Shown piece after piece: positions 12,415-23,900 of a stretch of 64,000 nucleotides of DNA (position 1 is its first letter; each line of letters opens with the position of its first letter). Made by a program: the position numbers and the translations under genes. The notes under the pieces were generated by a model. The model searched no databases. It worked only from the letters and a program-made list of their open reading frames with translations, and was not told the DNA's origin. The stretch lies in the NCBI GenBank assembly GCA_022747635.1, contig JAKTNV010000077.1, positions 62,001 through 126,000 on the forward strand, written 5' to 3'. Source of the DNA: Hetaerina americana. Its lineage: Eukaryota > Arthropoda > Insecta > Odonata > Calopterygidae.

Positions 12415-15400
12415 GATTAAGCAGAATCCCTTTGGACCTCAAAATCATTTTGCTAATCTGCTGAAGAGATTTTTTAAATTAAACACAAAACTTAGTAATT
12501 TGATTATAATGATTGATTCCATTTTTGTGTGATGCAGTTTGTGCCCGAAGGTTTAGAATAACAATTTCCCAGATGCTTTCACAGCTTAGAGAGCACTAAG
12601 AATGGTTTTTTGGCAAACCTTGGCATCCGTTCACCTTATCCAAATGGTTTGATACCTCATCAATGAATGGCTGGGTTGGGAGAAATTCAATTGCATTACT
12701 TTAGGAACGCACCCTGTAATCTTTAAAATAGATATGCTAACTAAGAAATTGAAAGTAAGTTGCATGCATTTTGGTGTGGCATTGAAGGTATCTTTCTAAT
12801 TTAAATTTGCTACCACAGAAACTATATTCAATATGCTCTCTGTCAATGTAGAACATTTTGCATTTCTTCAGTTTACCGATTGTAACAAATCTCTATTTGA
12901 CAAACTTCAAAATGTATGATTTTAATCTTCACGAGTCTTCTAAAGATGACTCCTCCATGCTTGAAGGAAAAGCCAACCTTTTTGACTATATTTTGACATG
13001 CATTTGGTGTTTTTTAAGAAGAATATGGATGTGATTCTTCTTTTTGTTCCTTTCCCCAAACACCTTGTCTAAATATATGCAAATGAATTATTTCTGTTTG
13101 ATATGAACATCTCTGATGTATTCTCTAAGAAAAGCCTGACTTTTATATTATTTCTTGCATATGTCACAGAAGTAAATGAGAGCAAAGTGGCCTTTTGCAT
13201 GTGGCAAATATTCATCCCAATTTTAGAACTTCTCATTACAAACAAAGCATGTGAAAATCCCTATGTGAATGCAATTAACTTCGGCATTCTGTCTGAATCA
13301 AAAATCACTGCCTAGAACTAAAGCTGCAACCTAGGATAACACATTGGCTTACATTTTCTCCTGCATATAATTTGAATAGAAAGTGGTGCTCATTAATTAC
13401 ATGCATGTATTCCATCCATATCTAAATACTAATTTATCTAATACGAATTTTAAGACTGAAAACGGCAATATCATGACTTTTACCATAGTCATATTTTTCA
13501 AACATAAATCAGAATACTCTATTGCCCTGATAAAATGCATAAACCAGATCCTGTCCAGGGTTGCATCTAAGGATGCATAATTTTTGAGAGAAAATGCCTG
13601 TCATTGGACAATAATATCCTTTTAATAAATTGGCTTATATTACGTTATAAGACCTATGCTAGAGTTCAAAAGTCATCATTTTTGGCTTTATTCAAGCCTA
13701 CAAGTGAAAACACAGCATAAAATTCTTTATATTGTAACTGAGATAAAGTAAAGAATATAAAAATGCATCTCTCATGATCATTAAGACTGAAAAAAATATG
13801 TAGAGGCCCAAGGACAGTGCTTTGAACAATTTTAAGTATTTGTACAGATCAGTTAAATATAATACCTTTTAAAAATATTTACATAACTTCTGGTGTATGC
13901 AGTGTACCTTCTGGTTAACCCTAATATCATGGAACCTTCATGACAGGGAAAAGGAATGAGTAGGAAGAAGAGAAATACTTACAAGTACAATTGCATTGAA
14001 AATCAAGAGAACTAGATTTCTAAGTACGGTCAAGGTAAATGGCTTGTACACCCCTAGATTATTGCATTGTGATTCACTCTTACCAAATGACTTAATTAAA
14101 GATTACCATTGCAGCATATCCCAGTTTCTTGTAATTATCAAAGTCCTAACCTCTAAAGATTATGGCATTAGGTGCCATTATTTAGAGGCCCTGATTCACT
14201 GATATGACCCAGGGTGCTTCAAATTGGGACTACTTATTCTTAATACAGAGAATATAGGCAGTTATTGAAGCCATTGAGGGATAAAGGTCAAACAATTTTT
14301 TGTTGATAAGACAAAAATATTGGTGCAAAATATTTCATGAACATTTTAATTTTTGCAATAAAAATTAGGAAAAAATCATCATTCAATGGCCAATACTTTT
14401 AAATATGACTGTTTTAATAATGTGCATGTTACTGTTTTAATAATGTGCATGTTTTAATAATGTGCATGTGTGTTAGAGTAAACCTACAAGAGTTAATAAC
14501 TGCAAGGAGGGAACTCTGATGAGCATCAATTCTAATAGAAAGGACTTGGAAAATTTTTTAAAAGAAAGTTTGAAGAGATAATTGGTTAGCTTTGTGAGAT
14601 ACAATAGCAAGGCCAAATCGGGACTGAAAGGTGACTGGGGACCACCTCATGGATGGTCCTCTGGGCCAGGATGTTGGTAATGATGAAGAAAATGTTACTG
14701 GGGGCATTGTAATGGTGGAGTTTGACTGTCTTGGTTGTGTTACAGGTGGAAAAAAATTTTACCTTGAGACATATCTATTCACTCAGGATAATGTAAATGG
14801 AAAAATACACTGCAGGTGAAGTCACACTTTTTCACTTAGACTGCTTGAAGAAAACTGAATACCAACTGAGTTGGATGGACAGAGCTTCACATCACATTTA
14901 TTGGGTGGTTTTGCTGCAACGCTATGGATAATTGTATCACAATAATTTAATGTTTAAAACATTCATAAAGGACCATGTATACCCAATATGTCCAGGCAAT
15001 TTCCGGACAGACCTCATAAAGGCATTAGCCATGATTGTTTTACTACTTTCATAGATCAGGTAAAGGCACCCGCATTTCATAACATCTTAGTTCAGTATAA
15101 CAGTTTAGACATCTGCTGGAAAATTGATATCGGTACTGTATTTACTCACCACAATTAGTTAATACCCTCTATATGTTATGATTTACCTTACTGCTTGAGA
15201 ATTTGTCTTCCATTTCAACTATTATATCATCCACACATTCTAACCCTCATTCAAATTACATATGGCACAAACAATTTTTTTTTTTAATTTCTCATTTTAC
15301 CAATTATTGGTACATCTTTTTTCAAAGTGGAAATAATTTTCAGGGAGGTGTTCAACAGCTGAGGTCATTACCACAATTAGGGATGAGGAGAAAGATGAAG

Positions 15401-16483
15401 AGATACCTAGTATCAGCTATCTTACTATGCATGATGAGAAGCATCTAAGAATAACATAGGTTAACTTCCAACCTGATAGACACAAAAAATCCAATATAAC
15501 TATTGGAATATAAGTAATAATACCTGCCATTGCAATGATACCAATCTGGGTCCCCTCAATGATAAGGCAGTAAAAAAACCAGGTTAAAATTCCCAAACCA
15601 TTCAGATATTTCAATTTTTCATAACAATGGTTATTTTAAACCTACAAATAAAGTAATTTAGGATTGTTTGTTTGGGTCTTTCATTTTGTTTTTCCTAGCG
15701 ATTGAAAATTTAAATAAAAGAACGACAGTATATATCATCCATCATCTCAAGGTGGAAAGAATCTGATTCCGCAAAGAGCCTTCATTTGGGGTTCTTTGTA
15801 CCAAAATACCTCAAAGCCTCCTTAACTGAAATATAAAATTCTGCAGATTATAGCAGCATTCCAATCCCTATTTTCATATATTACTGGATACTATAATTTT
15901 TACTTCCCAATTCAATTTCCCTAAGATGATATCAGCCATAAAATACCCAGAATTATTCACCAAGAAGTGGAGCATTCTTTTGTCACATTCCAGTATTGAC
16001 ATATGCCTTTACTTCTTCTAAACTAAAGGCTCTATGATCCCTATTATTTTATCTTTCTTTCAATGTTGTGGTGTTACACTTCATTTTCTATCAGTATACC
16101 ATCTTTGACCAACTGGCAATCTTGAGAGCAAAACTTTGCCTACCTTAGGCTGAGAATCCATATTCATTGAAAAGCCAAAACAATACTCCCCTAATGTCCT
16201 TCACATAAGATTATTTGCATTTTTCCCTGAGACTGCTAAACCAACTCTCAGCATGATATGCATCTTATTATCGTCTCTCACAAGGAAATAAAAGACAGGT
16301 AACTTCATCATAAATTCATGTAATGATATATAAAAGGTTTTTTATAGTCATCCTGGGCTCAAAGCCATTAAACACTGGTTTATTTCCTTATATAAACGTT
16401 TTATAGTGTTTAAGCACAGTTATGGAAGCCTTTTAGTTGATTAATGAATAGTTCATCAAATAAGTGGAACACATAGTAATCAA
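12415..16483. repeat. Segmental duplication block I, left copy (inverted relative to 52.4-56.3 kb)
   Basis: The reverse complement of this block is found at 52369-56282. Matching anchors run throughout: 12415-12480 with 56220-56280, the zinc finger remnant at 13100-13330 with 55030-55260, 14500-14680 with 53590-53780, 15128 with 53560, 15950-16030 with 52560-52620, and 16390-16483 with 52370-52470. The left copy has about 350 bp around 14700-15110 that the right copy lacks, and lacks about 400 bp present at 55600-56000. Confidence 0.8.
12730..13330 (-). pseudogene. Decayed C2H2 zinc finger gene fragment (left copy)
   Basis: Reading the minus strand and its right-hand duplicate (55030-55580) shows zinc finger phrases such as C-x2-C followed by F and a late His pair, but with in-frame stops, lost cysteines and frameshifts. 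No continuous frame exceeds about 70 codons. It lies about 4 kb downstream of the ZAD-C2H2 gene and in the same orientation, so it may be a remnant of a tandem finger exon or of a neighbouring family member. Not expected to make a protein. Confidence 0.5.
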
Positions 16484-16539
16484 TACTAGAATTAATAATA
16501 TTGCATAGAAAGATTGTCATATAAAATATTTCATAAGGG

Positions 16540-16855
16540 AATTGAGATTTTTGCAGTGGCTATTGTACTGGCTTCCCACCCTGAGGGCGCGGGTTCAAAA
16601 TCCGGCAGTGTTGAATATTTTTCTTGGTATCTTGGTCCCTACTTTAAGTTCTTTGCTGAGGGCACTTTGACTGAGTATGCCGTCCTTTGGATGGGATGTT
16701 ACAATGCAGACCCTTGGCGCCTTTCATGAAGAGTAGGCTTATGCCAACGCAAGGTTTCTCTCCACCATTCATCCTTTCCTGCCCATCCCCTATGGTGCAA
16801 ATGACCTTAGCTGTTAGTCACCTCCCCTAAATACTACAACTACCAACATTTCATA
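16540..16855 (+). mobile_element. tRNA-derived SINE
   Basis: The head has an A-box-like TGGCTATTGTACTGG at 16557-16571 and a B box GGTTCAAAATCC at 16592-16603, about 20 bases apart, as in a tRNA-type Pol III promoter. The body follows with TTGAATATTTTTCTTGG, GAGGGCACTTTGACTGAGTA, GGATGGGATGTTACAATGCA, GGCGCCTTTCATGA and TTTCTCTCC. It starts about 60 bases beyond the end of block I and about 400 bases beyond the 3' end of the zinc finger gene. Confidence 0.7.
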
Positions 16856-17268
16856 ACTGTCAATTTTTATTGAAGAAAATTACACAATTTTCACTTTTTA
16901 TAAAGTTGTAAGAAATGTTTTATGATGATTCCCTGGCAGGGTGATAACATTTTTGGGAAGACTTAATGAGTATTACATAATCCTTAGCATTTAACTTTAC
17001 ATATCAATTTTAGATTGCTTCAGTATTCTTTGGGAGAAAGATGTGTTGAATTAGAGCACTTCAGTTTTTAATTAGTTGAATAAAACTTTTAACTTGTTTC
17101 TGAGCCTCATTGTATTTAATGATGGAGCTTCATTGTCTGAATACTGTCAAATGGGTCACTCATTTATGTGCACTTTCATTAGTATGTGGCCAAAAATATT
17201 GCTTGGGTTAAGACTTATGAGTGAATGATCCAGTTATCCAGTGTTACATTATGTATGACTTTAGATTA

Positions 17269-17400
17269 CTACTCTGAATAAATGTTTTTGGAGCTATCTG
17301 GATATTTGTTTGTATTTTCAGCAGTGTGGGTCAACAAATGCCTCATAAAAAAATATTTGCGAATAAATGCTTCAGAACATATCTCACATCTGCATGGCCT
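17269..17400 (-). pseudogene. Intact tenth C2H2 finger and C-terminus beyond the stop codon
   Basis: Directly after the TAA the same frame continues for 43 codons with a fully formed finger (RCEICSEAF, then RHLLTH, C-x2-C-x12-H-x3-H) and a short tail, ending at TAG 17271-17269. All four zinc ligands are preserved. The preceding codon position is GAA in the other TGE linkers, so a single G-to-T change explains the stop. This part is translated only by read-through or in alleles lacking the stop. Confidence 0.8.
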
Positions 17401-18212
17401 TTAACCAGTGTGTGTCAACAAGTGCCTCTTTAGAGTACTACTTTTAGTAAATGCTTTGGGACACATCTGACACTTGTGTCTCCTTTCCCCAGTGTGTGTC
17501 AACATATGACTCTTTAGCCTGCTTGTGAGAGTAAATGCTTTGGAACATATAACACAACGGTTTGGCCTTTCATCAGTGTGTGTCAACAAGTGAGTCTTTA
17601 GGTTACCACTCCAAATGAATGCTTTGGAACATATCTGGCACTTGTGTCTCCTTTCCCCAGTGTGTGTCAACATGTGAGTCTTTAGCGTACCTTTGAGAGT
17701 AAATGCTTTTGAACATATCTCACACCTGTGTGGCCTTTCTCCTGAATGTGTCAACAAGTGCCTCTTTAGATTACCAGTCTGAGCAAATGCTTTTGAACAC
17801 ATCTCACACCTGTGTGGCCTTTCACCAGTGTGTATACTAATGTGATTCTGTAGATTTAACTTTCGAGTAAAACCTTTCAAACACAATGCACATCTCAATG
17901 GCTTTTCTCCCGTATGTGATAAATTGTGGGTTTTGAGTTGACTCAAATAAAGAAAGTTTCTGGAGCATAATTCACATTGGTGCTTCTTTTTCACAGCATG
18001 CACCAATTTGATGTGCCTCGCAAGGTCATTTTTTCTCTCAAATAGCTCTGAGCAAATCTTACATCTAAATTTCATTACTTTGTTAAGGTGTACATGTATT
18101 ACGTGATCTTTGAGAAGGTCCCTTTGTGCAAATACTTTGCTGCATATTTGACAAACATGAAGTGCAGTGCCTGGTGCATCCTCCACTGGACCACCTTGTT
18201 TCTGGCCACTAT
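17401..18212 (-). CDS. ZAD-C2H2 gene, exon 8 (nine C2H2 fingers)
   Basis: After acceptor TCTTTCAG the frame runs 269 codons to a TAA at 17403-17401. There are nine fingers, each C-x2-C-x12-H-x3/4-H: the first two have H-x4-H spacing and non-canonical linkers, and fingers 3-9 are joined by HTGEKP or HTGERP-type linkers. Fingers 5-9 are very alike (CSKAF core, HLLTH end), a sign of recent internal duplication. The GTG at 18186 is not a start; the exon is open upstream to the splice site. Confidence 0.9.
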
Positions 18213-20870
18213 CTGAAAGATTCGAAGAGATGGAAGATAATCAATGAATGGTCATATTCCCCCAATGAACGAGTTTATTAACTTCGGTCCATACACACAT
18301 TTATGTACATAAATAACCCAAGAAATAAACATATTCAGATGCCTTCTGTTTTCACCCTAATTATGAAGGAGTTTCACTAAGTTAAAAGTGCAACTGCAAC
18401 ATTTTTTCACATTGTTTCATATTGTCATTTAGGTATGTGTGCTAACAATCAACTTCAGGTATGCTTAAATCCTATGGAAATGCGGTATCTCACATCATCC
18501 ATTGTTGACCTAAATAATTTCTTTAATTTTTGTTTCCCAGAGAGCCTGCAGAAATATTTTAACTCAAAACTAAAATGTATGCAGAATATTTCTCAGCTTC
18601 TTATTTATACCATTTTAAGAAATATATGGCCAGGAATTGGCAGTAACCAAGTTTTTTAAATCATTTCATTCATTGGACCTTTGTATGAAATTAACAATTC
18701 TAAAATGCTGATAATTTATCTGAGCCAATATTTTTTGCCCTATTCTTTGGTTTTATAAAATCGATCTAAGGCATAAGTTTTAAATCCTTTTCAGCCATTT
18801 CATCTCATTAATAAATTAAAACTTTTACAGCAATCAATTAAAATAAAAGGCTTAAATGTAAAAGTGGTCACAAAGGATTTAAAAATTTCAAGGAAACTCA
18901 ACACAATTTTTTACAGGGATTTTGGAAAGGAATTGAAATATTTCCTATTCTTTAAAGGTATAGCAAGTGGGAAAAGAAAGGTATCATATAAAGAAGGAAT
19001 GTCATTTCCTAGAGAATAAATAATTAAATGAAAGAAATTACACGCCACTGCTTTTTACCAAAATCACAAAATAAAACAGATATTTACACGGCAAAACATC
19101 AAAAATAACTAATTAAAAACAATGGTCAATTAATTAATTAATAGTATATTTCAATAAACATTAAGCCTTATTTTAATTTATATAAAACATTATTAAAACC
19201 ATGGTATTAATTCATCACTTTTTTCATCAATAACAGATGAAAACATTGATGAAGTGAACAAAATGGTATTGACCAATCATTGAATCACCGTCAGACAAGT
19301 TGCTGAGAACCTACACATACTGATTAGATAGAGGCTTTTGATATTTACCAATAACACTGGTCATGGCAAAATTTGTATTTTGACCAAAAAACTTTTTATT
19401 TCTGTGCATATTCTTGGCCAAAAACAAAAAAATGATAATGGCACATCCACCTTATTCCTCAGATCTGGCCTTAAGTGACTTTTTCCTGTTCCAAAAACTT
19501 AAAATGCCCATGGAAATTTGATGTTACAATATGATTGACAGGAGAAAGACCACATAAAAGGAGGAGATACAGAAGATCATTAAAAATGATTTTTTGAAGT
19601 GCTATGACAATTGGCAAAAATATAATTTCTCTGAAGATGAAAAAATATATATTGATGAATGCATAAATTATTTTGGAAAAACATTTAAGTCAGATTACTT
19701 TTTGAACAATTTTTTGAATAAGCAGAGTATGATAACTAAACCTGCATTTTAATTGATCAGTCCACTAAAACCTAGACTAACGAAACATCCAGGCAGAGCA
19801 GAAAGAATGCATTGTTTGAAGAGGCAATCTTGGTCAGAAGAGGAAATGATGAATAAGTAATGATGATAAGGAGTAATGATCCTTAATTGCCTGAACAAAA
19901 TGGGTAAACAGACAATAGAATGTTACAGGTTCAACATAGATGTCAGATTGGAAGTAAGTTGAAGGAGTTCGAAAATCAAATAGGTACTAGGAAAATATCA
20001 GCTTGGGAAACTGAAATTTGAGTTTTAAAATGCTTCTTGGTTTTATTCTTAGCAGTTTTGCTCTACAAATGTCTGAAACAGAATATTTTATCCTGTAGCA
20101 AAATTGTTTAAAACTTCATTGCATTGCAAATATTTTAATTTTCCTTTCAGGAATTTTTCTTAATATTTTAAATGACATGTAAATTATATTTAAAAGAATT
20201 TAAATTACATTAATCCAGTCATTTCTCCCAAATATTAGTGGCAATTAGACAGTTAATTATCATTTGTTCTATTGCAACAGAAATTGGCAAAAGTGAAGAC
20301 AGGAGAGTCCTGAGCTTTACTTACCTTGTGACAGCAACTCTTCCTCTCTGAGCTGTCTTCCCTTATGAGGAATATCAGCATCAAACTCTTCCTTTCTGTT
20401 GACTTCCTCATCAGAGGATAAATGCAATTCAATATCTTCTGAGTCCTCCTGCATTATCACAGACAAACTTTACATATGTAGAGAATATCAATTTAAAACA
20501 AAGACAAAATACCCTACAAGCTTTTGCACATTGAGCAAAATATTGTAATTTTCCATTTTACATTAAATTTTAAAATACTAATTCAAGTATGCATTTACTT
20601 GAAACAAATTGATCATTGTCTTCAAGCCCTTAAACTTAATTGAACCAATTGATATCGGCCATATTTCAATAAAAGTTGAAATGAGATTAATTATGACAGA
20701 CAATACTGAAAATTAAGGTAAATGTCTGTTTTCCATGGATTAAAAATGTAAAATGAATTATTTAAATATTATTAACAATTGTGTGTAATCAGAAGGATTG
20801 CAACTGCAGCAGAATTTGGAGATAAGAGATTATTTGGAGAATGATAAAGTTAAGAGGGAATAATTTTATA

Positions 20871-20936
<66 letters not shown>

Positions 20937-23900
20937 CTGTGTGTGTGTATGTGTGTGTGTGAAAACATTAATTACTTAAGCAATGCTAAATGACTTTTTT
21001 TTCTTACCTGAATCTCATCTTCTTTACAGTAATTATCAGCCATCAAAGGCAATTGTCTGTTGGCTGAATACCTGTCTTCTTCCTGAAAAGATTGTCTTTC
21101 TACTGATTGGTCAGCAGCTATCATGGGACTGCTCAATGCCATCACATTGTCTGATGTACCAGCAACTAAATCTACTCCAGGGCTCCCTGAAGCCTCATTG
21201 TCATTGCTCAGGACTACCCTCTCCGCCTTATTTGACACAAATAATGGTAATCAAAGGAGAGGTATTGGTATGTGAATATTAAGTTCACCAAATGCTAAGA
21301 CCTATATGGTTAAACATGGAGTTATTCTATTCATTGGGTTATAATAGGGAGAGGAGATCAAAGGCTTTCCATAGTACTGCTTTGGGAAAAGAAATAGGGT
21401 ACACAATTAAGATTTACACAGGTATTGCAAATGTTAAGGGATAGTCAGGTAGATGTGCCTGAAAATCAAAATGACAAAAAAAGGTTGTTTTACCATATCA
21501 AATTATCTTGAATAGTTTATAAATTTTTGCACTAATTAGAGGAGAATATAAAAAAATATTGAATAAAAATGAATTTAGGGATACAATATCTCATTTTAAC
21601 ATCCTATATCCAAAATCAACTTCACAATGTAACACACCTTGGAGCCATCTAATTGAAGAACATCTGCTTAACTTACAAATAACTACATTTACTGACACTA
21701 ACAGATTCCCTTTTTCATAAGTGATAATTAAAGCTGTTTTCTTTTTAAATAAAAGCAATTACACACCTGGGAGGTCATGATCATCTGGTATGGCCAAAAA
21801 TCAATATTTTTTCCATAAATACCTTGTCGTACTTCAAATAGCATCATATTAATAAGATGACATAAACATCTGCCCTACCAGGTTAATACTATGTCAAATT
21901 GCCTTGAATATTTTATATACTTTTTACACTAATAATAGGAGATTATAAGCAAAAAAATGCACGATTAAAAATGAATTTAGAGATAAAAGATCTCTTTGCA
22001 ATATCATATATCAAAAAGTTTACTTTCAAGATATAAGTTTTTATGAAGAGGTTATTATTAGTCCCTGTCCTAAATTGTTAAGTTAAGGAACTGATGACAA
22101 TGCACAACGCGTTAGTGATCTGCTAAATTTAGATCATTAGGTAATAGTTTGAATGACTGCAGATGGTATTTGCTAGATAATATGACCATGCAAATCTTCA
22201 TCTAACAAATTTGGAAACATTAATGAACTGCAATACTCTTGCCCTGAATGTTTTAAAGGGCAACATAATAAGTCTAATATCCACCAGGAATGGCCTTTTG
22301 AAAAATTAAAAAGAAGATACCAAATAATAATACAATGGAAATGATAGAATAAATTATAATAATTGGATATACTTCCTTACTCTAAAATTTCCACTAAGCA
22401 AATTCGAAGTGAAAGCAGTGCTTATGATTTTATATCACGCAAAGGAGGTGGTCAATCACATAGATATACCTAAAGGAAAGGTAGGACTCTGTGGTGCTTA
22501 CCTTGAAATGTAAGATTGGCTGACAAGAAGGGTCAACATGGTTATCACAGCAATAACACTAAATATATGAAATTATATCACATCAAAACAGGTCAGCTTT
22601 AAGGAATTAAATACCTGATGAAAAACAGCCACTGTGATTCTGACACTTCCTAATACTCCTACAATTTCAATGACCATTTCTTGTTCCTTAAAATAGAACC
22701 CTGCCTCAAAATTAATTGTCATGAGATCTTAAATGCCGTCAAAGAATTTTGCCAGTACATCCATGTTGTCTTTCCCTATCTAACAAACCTTGGAGCCTTC
22801 TAATTGAAGAACATCTGCTTAAAAAAAGGTGCTGATTCTCAGCAGATTGACAAAGATTTTTGGCCATTAAGCAACAACAGAAAAAATGGACTTTCAAAAA
22901 CTTTTCCTGATAATCATAGTAATTACTTTTTTTCATGCCACACCATTCTATTGCAATAATCTCTCCTATCATTTAACATCTATTGCTAATGCTGGGCATC
23001 CCTAATTTCACCACAACAAAATGGCACTTAACTACATTCAATCACACTAAAAGATTCCCTTTCTCATAACTGATAATAATGCTGTTTTTTTTAAATAGAA
23101 AGTAATTACATACCTGGGAGGTCAGGATCATCTGACATAGCCAAAAATAATTATTTATTCCATAAATACCATGCCATACCTCAAATAGCATTACATTAAT
23201 AGGATGACATAAACATCTGCCCTACCAGTGGTATTCATGAGATAAAACATGAAGCATTAGCCATAATGGCAGAAATATCACCATTTTTATTTCTCAAATA
23301 CCTCAAGAGAAGTTACTTCCTGAATCCCCATATTTTGGTCCATACTGCCCTGACTAGCTGGAATTTCAACAACCTCTTGCTCTTCAACATCCATTTCCTC
23401 AATCTTTACAATGGTCTGCAAAGTTAGTTAAATAATGAGAATATAATAAAACAATAAAACCAGATTTTCGTACAATGTTGAATTCACAATTAACTTTTTG
23501 TATTAAATGAAATACTAAGTGGCAAAGGTATATTCAAATGCAAATGAATATGTATTTTCTTAATCAGTTTTGGAAAAAAGAAGTCTTTTGTTCTGATACA
23601 TTATACCTTTGGCACAAAAAATGAAATGTCAAACCACTCTAATTTCTTCCTTACCTCAGTAGAATTTCCTTCTTGGTTGTCCATATTGTGGTCCATATCC
23701 CTCAGCCTAGTTGGCATTTCCACAGCTTCCTGATCTTCATCATCTGATGTCTCTCTTTTAATTGTGATCTGAACCTGAATGTCAAAAATATAAATTATAA
23801 TAAAAACTTGGTTGGAATATTGTAATGGAAACTAAATGCATGTTCTACATTTCTCATTATAATTTTATGCATATAATTATTTTTTATGTTTAAATGCAAA

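Noticed and set aside
16592..16603. A tRNA gene, because of a strong B box
   Set aside because: No complete cloverleaf with a paired acceptor stem could be made, and the element continues into a long non-tRNA body typical of a SINE.
18435..18659. 74-codon frame upstream of the finger exon
   Set aside because: It is on the opposite strand within an intron, with no motif and AT-driven composition.
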